Origin: Enterococcus gallinarum NBRC 100675
Lineage (GTDB): Bacteria; Bacillota; Bacilli; Lactobacillales; Enterococcaceae
Length of the DNA: 42,511 bases
NCBI RefSeq assembly: GCF_001544275.1
Contig: NZ_BCQE01000033.1
Span: forward strand, 1 to 42,511
Direction of reading: 5' to 3'
In this document: positions 26,246 to 34,718 of the stretch, piece by piece
Layout: each line of letters begins with the position of its first letter
Numbering within the stretch: the stretch's first letter is position 1
Translations under genes and position numbers: made by a program
The notes under the pieces: generated by a model
What the model was told of the DNA's origin: nothing
The model's database searches: none
What the model saw: the letters and a program-made list of their open reading frames with translations, nothing else

Positions 26246-27214
26246 TTAGAATTCCTGATGTGCAACTAAATGCCTTGTCTGACGATACAAATGAACGAAA
26301 TACTTCAGCAACACGTAACAAACCATTGCGATAGCTAATACTGTTTCAATTATACTCAATAACTCAGTTGTACCAAACAAAATGGGACGATCTATAAAGA
26401 ATTGCGAAGATTTGAACATCGCCGTTGCTGAAATGACTAATGGGAATGTGAAAGCCGCATAACTTGGATAAAAGCCGACTTCCAGCATTTTTTTCATGTA
26501 AAATACCACGCAGAAATAAATTGCTTGTGACAATACCAGCATCAAGGCTACAAATAAAGCCGATCCTTCTTTAAAGACTGACAGATAGCCCGCCAAACAA
26601 AGGGACCCTGGGGCAGTCAAAATTGTGATCAAAGGTACTGCTGAAGCTTCTGTCATCTTTTGGAACATAATTCGTTTTAGAATCACTGGTAGTAGAGCAA
26701 AATATAGAACCAGTGCAATCCATACAACGATTTCCCCAAGCTCTTTGATAAAGACTGCTGATGTATTTGGAATCACTCCAATGCCGACAAAAGTAATAAA
26801 CCAGCTTGGATACACATATTCCAACGTAATGTCGACAGGTAAAATATGAACGACAACAAAATAAGTCATGAGACCCAAATGCAACCCGATTGATGTCAGC
26901 CATAGCAAGTCATTCATCAGTAAATTAGGAAATACTCGCTCCAACACTACCGAGATCACCATCAAAGACATGGTAAAAGTAGGTGCAACAGAAGCGATGA
27001 TCGGATTTTTCAAATCCGCTAATGTGTTTTTAAATGTGAAAAACAGCTTAAGAAGGAACAATCCCATAATCAAAATACCAATCAAACAAAAGATATTGCC
27101 GATTGCTTCGAACCCTTCGGCAAACAATAAATTTCCTAACGAAACCGTTCCTAAAATCAACCCACAAATAGGTATCGGAATTGCATTCAAAAAATTTTTT
27201 AGTGATTGATTCAT
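26246..27214 (-). CDS. TDT-family transporter (TehA/Mae1/SLAC1 fold)
   Basis: 322 residues, about ten hydrophobic helices, with the opening IPIPICGLILGTVSLGNLL and the loop YPSWFITFVGIGVIPNTSA typical of tellurite-resistance/dicarboxylate transporters. Family members carry C4-dicarboxylates such as malate, or act as anion channels. Here the nearby lactate dehydrogenase suggests hydroxy-acid export or uptake, not tellurite resistance. It diverges from the LysR gene across 150 bases that hold a palindrome. It may form a two-gene unit with ldh. Confidence 0.85.
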   Translation of the reverse strand: MNQSLKNFLNAIPIPICGLILGTVSLGNLLFAEGFEAIGNIFCLIGILIMGLFLLKLFFTFKNTLADLKNPIIASVAPTFTMSLMVISVVLERVFPNLLMNDLLWLTSIGLHLGLMTYFVVVHILPVDITLEYVYPSWFITFVGIGVIPNTSAVFIKELGEIVVWIALVLYFALLPVILKRIMFQKMTEASAVPLITILTAPGSLCLAGYLSVFKEGSALFVALMLVLSQAIYFCVVFYMKKMLEVGFYPSYAAFTFPLVISATAMFKSSQFFIDRPILFGTTELLSIIETVLAIAMVCYVLLKYFVHLYRQTRHLVAHQEF

Positions 27215-27309
27215 TGATCCATCCTTTCTGAACGATTAAAAATTTCTATCGTACTTGTGTTATCTTTTGTAGTCATCTATAATATAACCACGAATTAACT
27301 ATTTGTAAA

Positions 27310-27333
27310 ATAACGATTTTATATATCCGTTAT
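27310..27333. promoter_or_regulatory. Inverted repeat between the TDT and LysR genes
   Basis: ATAACG-N12-CGTTAT (27310-27315 and 27328-27333) lies in the divergent intergenic region, about 33 bases before the LysR start. The symmetric, spaced arms fit a LysR-type site, and the position fits joint control of the regulator and the TDT-ldh genes. Confidence 0.5.
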
Positions 27334-27365
27334 AAATTATATTAATAGAAAAAGGTGGGATTCTT

Positions 27366-28205
27366 TTGTTTGAACTATTAAAAACATTCGTTGTCGTTTA
27401 TGAAACTAGGAATTTTAGTGTTGCCGCCAAACAAATGTTTAAGACCCAGCCAACCATCTCCGTCCAAATTCAAAAATTGGAGACCGAGTTAGGGTTCAAA
27501 CTCTTTGAACGCAAAGGAAAACAATTGATTCTACCCACGAAACAAGCAGAATTCTTGTACCCTAAAGTGGTGGATTCGTTAAATTCGTTAGCTAGTGTCT
27601 TTGCACAAGCTAAAAATGCCAAAAATTTCAAGACGGACTGCGTATTGGCTTGCTCCAATACAACTGGTGTTCACCTACTCCCAACGATCATGGGCCAGCT
27701 GATCGAACACTTTCCATTCATTGCTTTCGAAATCAAAATCATGAATTCTCAGGAAGTCATTGATGCCGTGGAAGCCAACAAAGCCCATATCGGACTGATC
27801 GAAAAAGCCATCGTCTCTCCTTTGATCCAAAAAGAGTTCGTCTATAAAGACGAACTTGTTCTAGCAGGAGATATTGATTCCGATTTCTGGATCCTCAGAG
27901 AGAATGATTCCGGAATGTACTATATCAATGAAACGTATCTTTACTCGAATCATTTGAACCCGCAGATCATTAAAGCCAACAATAGCGAAATGATTCTAGC
28001 ACTACTGGAGAATAACATCGGCAAGTCGATCATTTCCAAACTTGCCCTCACAGACACATTGAATTGGCAAGAACTAGCCCCAGAGTATCGCTACCGAGAC
28101 CTGTTTATTATCCAGAACGTCCAAAGCCCCTACCCAGAAACAGCCGTAGTTTATGACGTGATCAAAGACTTACTGATCCAGCTTTCGGAAGAAACAGATG
28201 CCTAA
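27366..28205 (+). CDS. LysR-family transcriptional regulator
   Basis: 279 residues with the usual N-terminal winged helix (FELLKTFVVVYETRNFSVAAKQMFKTQPTISVQIQKLETELGFKLFERKG) and a periplasmic-binding-like effector domain from about residue 90. It starts with TTG at 27366, backed by AAAGGTGGGA six bases upstream. It is divergent from the TDT-ldh unit, the classical arrangement for control of neighbours by a small acid ligand. The effector domain is short, so the protein is slightly under the family average of about 300. A clean terminator follows. Confidence 0.9.
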   Translation: MFELLKTFVVVYETRNFSVAAKQMFKTQPTISVQIQKLETELGFKLFERKGKQLILPTKQAEFLYPKVVDSLNSLASVFAQAKNAKNFKTDCVLACSNTTGVHLLPTIMGQLIEHFPFIAFEIKIMNSQEVIDAVEANKAHIGLIEKAIVSPLIQKEFVYKDELVLAGDIDSDFWILRENDSGMYYINETYLYSNHLNPQIIKANNSEMILALLENNIGKSIISKLALTDTLNWQELAPEYRYRDLFIIQNVQSPYPETAVVYDVIKDLLIQLSEETDA

Positions 28206-28216
28206 GAAAACAACAC

Positions 28217-28250
28217 AAAAAGCAGCTCACCTACTGATGAGCTGCTTTTT
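28217..28250 (+). terminator. Terminator of the LysR gene
   Basis: Perfect 13-bp stem AAAAAGCAGCTCA / TGAGCTGCTTTTT with an eight-base loop. The A-run before and T-run after make it work in both directions. Confidence 0.9.
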
Positions 28251-28601
28251 ATTCCTATCTCAAAATTATCTGAAAAAATGTTTTTATTAGGGTGATTAGC
28301 AAGGTTGACAATTATAGATTTCAGCTACAAAACTTAACGTTTTTTTGTCTCTTAAGCATTGGATAATGACCGGTACACCCTACCAAACAGCAAGAGATAA
28401 TGAAGCGTTTCAATGATCTGTAAAAATAGCAAGAAGATTTCCTGAATGATTAATCAACTACATTGCCGACAAATTAACTAACACTTACTTGCTCATTTTA
28501 TCTTGTTTTTACTTTACTTATTGGAAGAACTTGCATGTCTATTATGACTAATTGGAGCAGTTCTTGTATGGATTTTTATTACTGGAAAAAACACTCTTCC
28601 T
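28251..28601. other. Intergenic stretch without recognisable genes
   Basis: About 350 AT-rich bases between the LysR terminator and the convergent XRE gene. No open frame of note, no strong hairpin and no RNA gene could be seen. Confidence 0.6.
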
Positions 28602-29642
28602 CTATCTTCTATCCCCTACCAACACTTGCCATCGTTCATTCGTCTTCAACCAAGAAAAGGTTTCTTCATCACTAAACATGCGGAATAAATTCTCGTAAAG
28701 TCCGTTAACGAAGTTGCTGTCGATTTCCTTAAATGTCATGTGTTCATACAACGTTGAGTGGGTGAAATCATTGGTTTTAGCAACACTGGCGAGGATTTTC
28801 TCCATTGTTTCAACCGTTCTCTCCGCGTCTTTTTCTGCGATGGCTAAGTCAAGATCACTGGATACCTCGTGATATTCCCCCATTTCAAATAATTTTGCTA
28901 ATTCTGACTGTTTCTTTATTAGCAAATGTGCCTTTGCATTATTCTCATCCTTCATAGCCAAAAGATATAATTGTTGGAATACCATACTCATCCTTTGATA
29001 ACTTGAAAACAGCAGCTCCTCATATGCTTGATAGGCTTCCGCTACTCGTCCGGTCTTACTGTAAAGATAGGCTTGTTTGATTTTTCTCTCTGGGTTCTGA
29101 TTGGAAAAATAATGGAGGTAGCTTTCTGCTTTCTCGTACGCTTCTTTTCGTACGTAAAATCCAAACAAAGAATCGGCTGCTCGATTTCTGGTATCTTCAT
29201 CCCGACTTTCTAACGCCCGTTCGTACCAACGATGAATGTGCTTCTGGTATGTTTCTTTAGCGGGAACAGCTTGTTCCAATAGCTGCACATCTAAAAGCAG
29301 TGCTACTTGGCCAATCAATTGTTCACAATTTGGGTAGGTATCCAAAATTTCTTTGGCCCAGCGAAATACATCTTCAAAAGGTTGATTTTTAAGCTTATGA
29401 TCCAGTTCACGAATGATCTGATTGATTTCGGTTACCGTGAGTTCTTTTTCAAATGAGAATAACGTATCAAGACTAATATCTAGTAAGCGTGCAATTGGCG
29501 CTAGCAACAAGATATCTGGATGTGAATGCCCCTTTTCCCACTTATTTACTGCTGGCGCTGTCACACCAAGGCGCTTGGCTAACTCTTCCTGTGTTAATCC
29601 TTTTTTCTTCCGGTACTGGCGAATCACTTCCCTCATCTCCAT
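28602..29642 (-). CDS. XRE-family regulator with helical-repeat C-terminus
   Basis: 346 residues. An N-terminal XRE helix-turn-helix occupies about 1-60 (MREVIRQYRKKKGLTQEELAKRLGVTAPAVNKWEKGHSHPDI). About 280 residues of antiparallel helices follow that look like degenerate TPRs (RALESRDEDTRNRAADSLFGFYV, KAESYLHYFSNQNPERKIKQAYLYS). This resembles Rgg/RNPP-like or other peptide- or metabolite-sensing XRE proteins, though it is not a clear RNPP member. AAGGAG lies nine bases before the ATG. It stands alone next to the dga-like operon, with no obvious target. The 258 bases up to 29900 hold the operon terminator and nothing else I can name. Confidence 0.85.
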   Translation of the reverse strand: MEMREVIRQYRKKKGLTQEELAKRLGVTAPAVNKWEKGHSHPDILLLAPIARLLDISLDTLFSFEKELTVTEINQIIRELDHKLKNQPFEDVFRWAKEILDTYPNCEQLIGQVALLLDVQLLEQAVPAKETYQKHIHRWYERALESRDEDTRNRAADSLFGFYVRKEAYEKAESYLHYFSNQNPERKIKQAYLYSKTGRVAEAYQAYEELLFSSYQRMSMVFQQLYLLAMKDENNAKAHLLIKKQSELAKLFEMGEYHEVSSDLDLAIAEKDAERTVETMEKILASVAKTNDFTHSTLYEHMTFKEIDSNFVNGLYENLFRMFSDEETFSWLKTNERWQVLVGDRR

Positions 29643-29827
29643 CGCTGTGGTCTCCTTTTCGGTTGATAGTGGTAACTGCTTTGATCATAACAAGAATCGG
29701 AACACGCAACAATTGATTAAATGATTCTATTTTCTAAAAAAAATTAACCAGTGGTTAGGTTACAAAGAGCAATCAAAGCGGACACAGAAAACTTGTCCCT
29801 TAGTTGTTTTTGTAGCAATCTTGACGC

Positions 29828-29855
29828 AAAAAAGACACCCATCTCTGAGTGTCTT
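29828..29855 (-). terminator. Terminator of the dga-like operon
   Basis: On the minus strand AAGACACTC...GGGTGTCTT forms a stem and TTTTTT follows, 46 bases after the dgaF stop. Confidence 0.88.
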
Positions 29856-29900
29856 ACCAATGACTGATTCCCAATCTAGTAAACAGTCTTTATGCTTCAC

Positions 29901-30641
29901 TTATTTGACGATTTTCTTGACCATGTCGAATAATGTTTTCACATCTTCTGGTCGCGTATCGCCAGTTTCTTTGTCAATAATCGAACTGTAAATATGCGGA
30001 ATCACTTTTTTAACGCCTGCATCAATGGCGATTTGCAGAATTTCTTCGAAGTTTTCCAGATCAATTCCTCCGGTTGGTTCTAAATAAAAATCATATTTGG
30101 CGCAAGCTTCCGCAACTGCTTTGAATTCTTCTTTGTGCGCTAACCCTTTCATTGGGAAGTATTTAATGGAACTTCCACCCATGTCTTGCAGCATTTTAAT
30201 GGCGGTCTCGATGGGGACCTCTGCCGCCGGTGCTTGTGAACTTAAAGGTCCAGTGGCAATATTGACGTACCCTACCTTGCCTGTTGGTGAAACCAATCCA
30301 TTGATGACTGTATCGTTTTGTCCCAATAAAGCACGGGAAGTTCCTACACCAGTGAATACTTGGTTGACATGTTGCGGTTGTAAAGTACCAGATAGACGGG
30401 AAACCATCTGACTTTGGTTGGGATCTCCGGCGCCCAACCCAACGGACAATGCATTATCCGTTGCCGCTTGATATTTTTTCATGTCTTCGATCGCTGCTTC
30501 ATCGCTAGTATAGTTTTTTGATAACACACCTAGTACGACATGTCCTGCTGCTGCTTCATAACAAGCCTTCGCATTTTCAACTGAATGAGCCAATACATTT
30601 AAACATACGCGATCTTTATAATAATTTGGAATAACTGACAA
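29901..30641 (-). CDS. dgaF: KDPG aldolase family protein, DgaF-like
   Basis: 246 residues. Matches the EF_0839/DgaF aldolase family: TIM-barrel protein with the probable Schiff-base Lys160 in GGSSIKYFPMKG and the phosphate-site LEPTGGIDLENF. Salmonella DgaF splits 2-keto-3-deoxygluconate-6-phosphate into pyruvate and glyceraldehyde-3-phosphate (known). It starts with TTG at 30641, supported by AGGAGG eight bases upstream. It is 12 bases after dgaE and is the last gene of the operon. Its presence sets the end product of the whole pathway. Confidence 0.9.
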   Translation of the reverse strand: MSVIPNYYKDRVCLNVLAHSVENAKACYEAAAGHVVLGVLSKNYTSDEAAIEDMKKYQAATDNALSVGLGAGDPNQSQMVSRLSGTLQPQHVNQVFTGVGTSRALLGQNDTVINGLVSPTGKVGYVNIATGPLSSQAPAAEVPIETAIKMLQDMGGSSIKYFPMKGLAHKEEFKAVAEACAKYDFYLEPTGGIDLENFEEILQIAIDAGVKKVIPHIYSSIIDKETGDTRPEDVKTLFDMVKKIVK

Positions 30642-30653
30642 TTTAAAAGCCTC

Positions 30654-31745
30654 CTACATGATTTCTTTTAAGCGTTTAATGATTTTTTCCATTTCGTTTT
30701 GGTTGACCGAGCGAATATCAAACTCAATAATTCCATTATTTGCTTGATATTCACGTGTGTAGACTGCTGGGTTTTGTGCCTTTAGTTCTTCAATGACTTC
30801 TTTCGCAGATTTCTTGCCAGCAACCGTGACACTTGCGCGATAAATATCTCTCCCGGCGCCATCTTGAACAATTTTCGCTGATAAATCAGGAAGTTGATTG
30901 ATCGCCGCCACGAAAGGTGCCAATCGTTGTTTCATGGACTCACCGGATTCACTGCCATTTTGCAGGTAATCTTCTACTGCTTGTGTAAAGCCTAAAATAT
31001 TGTCTTTGCCGATTTTCATTGCCCGACCGATCCCTTTAGACTGTAGACGAATCCATTGAATGTATTCCTTTTTCCCTATGACCAGACCGGCACTCGGACC
31101 TTCGATTGCTTTGGCGCCAGAATAGATAACAAGGTCGGCACCCATTTCACTGTATTTGAACAAGTCTTCTTCCGCGGCTGCGTCAACGATCAATGGCAAG
31201 TGATGGGCTTTGGCAACTTCTACCATCTCCGACACCGTTAGCATACTTTTCTGCACGGTATGATGGCTTTTAATATATAGAAGTGCGGCTGTTTCTTCCG
31301 TGATCATCCTAGCGACATGCGCCGGTGTACACATATTTGCATATCCCGCTTCGACGACTTGTCCACCCCCTTGAGCAACCATTACTTCAACCGGTGTGCC
31401 GTAGTCTACATTGTGACCCTTAGGTACGACGATCTCCCGTCTCGTGATTTTTTCCGTGTAGGGATGATAAACATGGTACAGGTCGCCTTGACCAATCAAA
31501 GCCGCGACAGATTGGGCAATCCCTGCTGAAGCAGAAGAAACGATCTGCGCATCTTCCACCTTCAATAACTGAGAAAGGTAGGCGCCAGTTTTCACAGCCA
31601 GATCACTCATTTCAAAAAAATGTTCGCCGCCAAATCGTTGTGCGGCTAGCACATTTTCAGATACTTTCGAGACACCGAGTATCGTCATTTTTCCCGAGGC
31701 ATTGATGACTTCCTTTAAAGCAAACTTTTCATAGCTAATTGTCAT
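30654..31745 (-). CDS. dgaE: PLP-dependent DgaE/SelA-related ammonia-lyase
   Basis: 363 residues from the ATG at 31745, which has GGAGG seven bases upstream and overlaps the amidohydrolase stop by 11 bases. The fold is SelA-like: aminotransferase type I-like with Asp in LPLIVDAAAEEDL contacting PLP, and the probable Schiff-base Lys212 in VIYSGAKAIEGPSAG. Salmonella DgaE removes ammonia from D-glucosaminate-6-phosphate to give 2-keto-3-deoxygluconate-6-phosphate. This one probably does a like reaction on a 2-amino sugar acid phosphate. It is not a selenocysteine synthase, as no SelB or tRNA-Sec gene accompanies it. Confidence 0.88.
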   Translation of the reverse strand: MTISYEKFALKEVINASGKMTILGVSKVSENVLAAQRFGGEHFFEMSDLAVKTGAYLSQLLKVEDAQIVSSASAGIAQSVAALIGQGDLYHVYHPYTEKITRREIVVPKGHNVDYGTPVEVMVAQGGGQVVEAGYANMCTPAHVARMITEETAALLYIKSHHTVQKSMLTVSEMVEVAKAHHLPLIVDAAAEEDLFKYSEMGADLVIYSGAKAIEGPSAGLVIGKKEYIQWIRLQSKGIGRAMKIGKDNILGFTQAVEDYLQNGSESGESMKQRLAPFVAAINQLPDLSAKIVQDGAGRDIYRASVTVAGKKSAKEVIEELKAQNPAVYTREYQANNGIIEFDIRSVNQNEMEKIIKRLKEIM

Positions 31746-32841
31746 AAATGACGCCTCCAATAATTGTTTGGACTGGAACAATTTGTTCTTTCGCTATCCG
31801 TGTAACCCCATTGGAATCTTTCAGTTCTTTTTCATTTTCGACAATCTCAAAGATCGTCAAATCGGCATCAAAACCAACAGTCAATTGACCTTTCTTCGCC
31901 AAGTGGAAATTTTTAGCAGGAACTGCGGTAACTTTCTCAATGATCTCTTCCCACGAGTAGCCTACTACTCTCAATTTTTCCAGCGTAGTAGCCAGATCAA
32001 AGACTGGCCCATTCGTACGATTGCGGATATAAATATCTGTACTGATCGAGTTTGCTTTGAGACCTGCTTTTAAAGCTGTTTCGGCAACGTGGAAATTAAA
32101 GCTGTCTGTTCCATGACCGATATCAAAGACAACGCCTTTTTTATACGCATCCCAAACAAAGTCTTTGATTTGATCCGTGGCTTGGTCTAAAATGCCGTTC
32201 GGTTTTCCATTAAAACAATGGGTCAATACGTCGCCTTTTTCCATTCTTGTCAATACTTCTTCTAATTCAGGAGGCGCGGAACCAATATGAACCATCAATG
32301 GCAAGTCATTGTTTTCTGATTGGATTTTTTTGGCTAACTCTAAGGGTGTGATGCCATTCTCTCCGACAACTGTTTTGCTCATTCTTGCCTTGATCCCTAC
32401 AATAAATTCCGGAAGCTCTGCTAATGCAGATCTGACTAGATTTTCTTGGATTTTTGTTAGATCGGCAAGTTCATCTTGTTCGACGATCCCCCATTTAGAG
32501 ATGTTCATTAGCGCATACACATTGGTTTTGACTGATTTCGTCAGTTGATAAAAATCGCGAATATTTTCTGCACCAGTAGTCCCTGCATCAATAACCGTTG
32601 TTACTCCCTTTTGGACCCCTATTTGATCGGGATAATCATAATACAGGTTCATCTTTTCATAACAGTGGACATGATCATCGATCCAACCGGCAGAGAGATA
32701 GGAATTGCCGGATAAATCAATCACTTCTCGTGCCGGCTCATTGATCTCTGAAGCAACTGCTTTGATTATGCCTTTTTCCAACGCAACTTCCACTTTGCTG
32801 CCATCGATTAATTTGCCATTTTTGATTAAAGTATCAAACAT
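31735..32841 (-). CDS. Amidohydrolase/deacetylase (COG3964-type, EF0837-like)
   Basis: 368 residues with a complete binuclear amidohydrolase site: His57 and His59 (DDHVHC), the carboxylated Lys151 (GIKARMS), His185 (MVHIG), His208 (LTHCFNG) and Asp269 (STDIY). The family was first annotated as dihydroorotase or adenine deaminase. From memory, Atu3266 and relatives instead cleave acetyl esters or amides of D-hydroxy or D-amino acids. In this operon it probably removes an N-acyl or like group before the DgaE step. Cytoplasmic. The stop overlaps the dgaE start, so synthesis is coupled. Confidence 0.88.
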   Translation of the reverse strand: MFDTLIKNGKLIDGSKVEVALEKGIIKAVASEINEPAREVIDLSGNSYLSAGWIDDHVHCYEKMNLYYDYPDQIGVQKGVTTVIDAGTTGAENIRDFYQLTKSVKTNVYALMNISKWGIVEQDELADLTKIQENLVRSALAELPEFIVGIKARMSKTVVGENGITPLELAKKIQSENNDLPLMVHIGSAPPELEEVLTRMEKGDVLTHCFNGKPNGILDQATDQIKDFVWDAYKKGVVFDIGHGTDSFNFHVAETALKAGLKANSISTDIYIRNRTNGPVFDLATTLEKLRVVGYSWEEIIEKVTAVPAKNFHLAKKGQLTVGFDADLTIFEIVENEKELKDSNGVTRIAKEQIVPVQTIIGGVIYDN

Positions 32842-32856
32842 TTCATTGCCTTCTTT

Positions 32857-33534
32857 CTATTGAATTACCGCTGGGAAGATCGCACCTAAGATCATTGCGC
32901 CTAAAATAGCGCCACCGGCAATTGGTTTTTTCCAAGCATAAAAAGCCAACGCGCCTAATGTCGCCCCAATGCCAATGGGAATAGAGGCTGCACAAGCACT
33001 TAAAATGATCAATGGGCCTAAAAACCGGCCGGAGGAATTTCCGGCGCCCATCATAACATCTGCGCCAAAAGTTGAATTTGACTGATTGATGGTGAATTTC
33101 CGAATCAACACGATAATGCCGCCAACGATCAGACCCAAGACCAATCCGGTCAATAACGAGAGGGCAAAATTATCGATAGGCGCTGTTATTTTCATACTTA
33201 AGAGAATGGCTGGAACGCCAATTCCGATCCCAGTTAAAATCGAACCGCCTAAGTCCAAGATCCCTACCAAAGAGCCTTCTAAAATCCTAGCAAATAAGAA
33301 ACTCGCCCCAAAAGCTGCCGCAGCCCCATAGGAACCGCCATCCAAGCCGGCTTTTAGCATCGCAACGATCGAAACTTCATTGAATGCACCGACGCCATAC
33401 ACGACATACATATGGGTTCCTGAGAATACAGCCGCTGACATGATTCCTACGATCAATGGGAAAGACCAGTCTGCAAACCAAAAACTCTTTTGCCGTTTTG
33501 CTTCTACTGCTTTTACCTGTTCTTCTGTCTCCAT
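32857..33534 (-). CDS. DUF4310 family membrane protein (EF_0833-like)
   Basis: 225 residues with a charged N-terminus, then about six hydrophobic helices rich in Gly/Ala (FPLIVGIMSAAVFSGTHMYVVYGVGAF, GSYGAAAAFGASFLFARILEG, LLTGLVLGLIVGGIIVLI, and a Gly/Ala-rich end). Another marked segment is FGADVMMGAGNSSGRFLGPLIILSACAASIPIG. The function is unknown. The tight pairing with the DUF4311 gene (10 bases apart) suggests two halves of one membrane transporter. The helices resemble in style, but not clearly in sequence, PTS EIIC proteins. It is followed by the amidohydrolase. Confidence 0.85.
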   Translation of the reverse strand: METEEQVKAVEAKRQKSFWFADWSFPLIVGIMSAAVFSGTHMYVVYGVGAFNEVSIVAMLKAGLDGGSYGAAAAFGASFLFARILEGSLVGILDLGGSILTGIGIGVPAILLSMKITAPIDNFALSLLTGLVLGLIVGGIIVLIRKFTINQSNSTFGADVMMGAGNSSGRFLGPLIILSACAASIPIGIGATLGALAFYAWKKPIAGGAILGAMILGAIFPAVIQ

Positions 33535-33544
33535 GATTTCCCTC

Positions 33545-34324
33545 CTATTTCACACTAAAGATGTTGTGCAAGTTATCAAGCCAATGAGGTACTTGAAGTT
33601 GGAAACTCTTGATCATTTCCATATCAAATCCACGGAAAAATCCGCTGAAAACAAAGAGTAAAACAATCGCAATCATCATACTCTTCGTGACCCGATTCCA
33701 ACCACTCTCATCGACGCCTTTACCGATTAAGATTCCTAGAACAACGCCAGGAACCGCATTGCCCATGATCAGTTGCGCAATCCCGCCAAAAAGCGTCCCC
33801 CAGAAACCTGTTCGTTTCCCTGCATCTAAAGCCGCCAACCAGAAGATCACTGGCATCACGGTATTGATCAGAATCGTCGCTGCCGGTACCAACACGGAAA
33901 CAGCGGTTACTTGTAACGCCTCTGGAATCGCTGCAGCTGTCGTATTCAAGAAAGCGACTACTAACGCGCCAATAACAGCGCCAATGATCCCCATTTTTTT
34001 CGGATCATGCATTGTCTGGCTGACATCTTTGTTTTTGGCTAAGAGAGCCGCAGCTGCCCAGTTAGGCACGATGCGGTGGGTCACATCTTGCGTGAAAGCT
34101 CCAGCGCCAACTGAAGAAGCCCAAGCATTAAAGAAAAAACCTAATCCAAAGGAAAAATGGGAGGCAGCATCCCCCATGCAGGCATTCATCTCCCCTAATG
34201 TTCTAAAAGCTCCTAATCCTTGCGTACTGGGCGCATGAAACATACGAGCTGCTCCGACAGATGCAGAGAAACCGAGTAAGCCCCCGATGATGATCGATTT
34301 AGTTAAAATAATGACAAAATCCAC
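33545..34324 (-). CDS. DUF4311 family membrane protein (EF_0832-like)
   Basis: 259 residues, about six hydrophobic helices. Notable segments are the N-terminal GFSASVGAARMFHAPSTQGLGAF, the loop LGEMNACMGDAASHFSFGLGFFFN with conserved-looking Asn, Cys, Asp and His, and IMGNAVPGVVLGILIGKG. I know the family only as part of this conserved cassette. It is presumed to be the second subunit of the DUF4310/4311 transporter. AGGAGG precedes the ATG. A 209-residue open frame on the opposite strand is a by-product of its codon use. Confidence 0.85.
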   Translation of the reverse strand: MDFVIILTKSIIIGGLLGFSASVGAARMFHAPSTQGLGAFRTLGEMNACMGDAASHFSFGLGFFFNAWASSVGAGAFTQDVTHRIVPNWAAAALLAKNKDVSQTMHDPKKMGIIGAVIGALVVAFLNTTAAAIPEALQVTAVSVLVPAATILINTVMPVIFWLAALDAGKRTGFWGTLFGGIAQLIMGNAVPGVVLGILIGKGVDESGWNRVTKSMMIAIVLLFVFSGFFRGFDMEMIKSFQLQVPHWLDNLHNIFSVK

Positions 34325-34351
34325 GTTATTCCCTCCTCCTTATGATTCAAA

Positions 34352-34702
34352 TCAAATTTTTTTCGTTACAAACGGTAAAACAATCCCATTGGGGTCTTCT
34401 GTGAGGTGTTGAGTGAAAGGTACGTCTGCCAAACGTATTTCTGTCACAGTTACCGTGACAGAAAGTTCGACTTCATAATTCACTCGTTGCCGGGGAAAAA
34501 AGAAGAATAGAAAGCGTTCTGTGTATTTGTTTTCGACCGCCTTCAACACCTCCACATTGACTGGTTCGATGCGCAATAATACTTTCGCCGATGCCATTAG
34601 TTTGTTTTGGATCTCTGCGAGTGCTGACGCAAAGGCATGTTGCTTAGTTTCTCCTTTACCGGAGACGATGACTTTTTGCTGAGTTGTCTTTTGAACGCTC
34701 AT
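34352..34702 (-). CDS. DUF4312 family small protein (EF_0831-like)
   Basis: 116 residues, soluble. It opens with TTQQKVIVSGKGETKQHAFASALAEIQNKL and ends with a predicted beta-rich part (YEVELSVTVTVTEIRLADV). A Phe-rich patch, RFLFFFFPRQR, lies in the middle. The pattern (beta strand, long helix, beta hairpin) recalls small domains that dock onto a membrane partner, but no fold can be assigned. Found together with DUF4310/4311 and the SFCGS protein. Possibly a cytoplasmic subunit of the transporter. Confidence 0.82.
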   Translation of the reverse strand: MSVQKTTQQKVIVSGKGETKQHAFASALAEIQNKLMASAKVLLRIEPVNVEVLKAVENKYTERFLFFFFPRQRVNYEVELSVTVTVTEIRLADVPFTQHLTEDPNGIVLPFVTKKI

Positions 34703-34718
34703 CTCGTATGCCCTCTTT

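Noticed and set aside
26246..27214. Tellurite resistance gene
   Set aside because: The TDT fold is shared by dicarboxylate and anion carriers; no other tellurite gene is near and the neighbours are metabolic.
30654..31745. Selenocysteine synthase (SelA)
   Set aside because: The fold is shared, but the operon and close relation to DgaE point to a sugar-acid lyase; no SelB, SelD or tRNA-Sec is present.
33609..34238. 209-codon open frame on the plus strand
   Set aside because: It lies wholly antisense to the DUF4311 gene, has a repetitive Pro/Ala/Ile composition typical of a shadow frame, and lacks a ribosome binding site.
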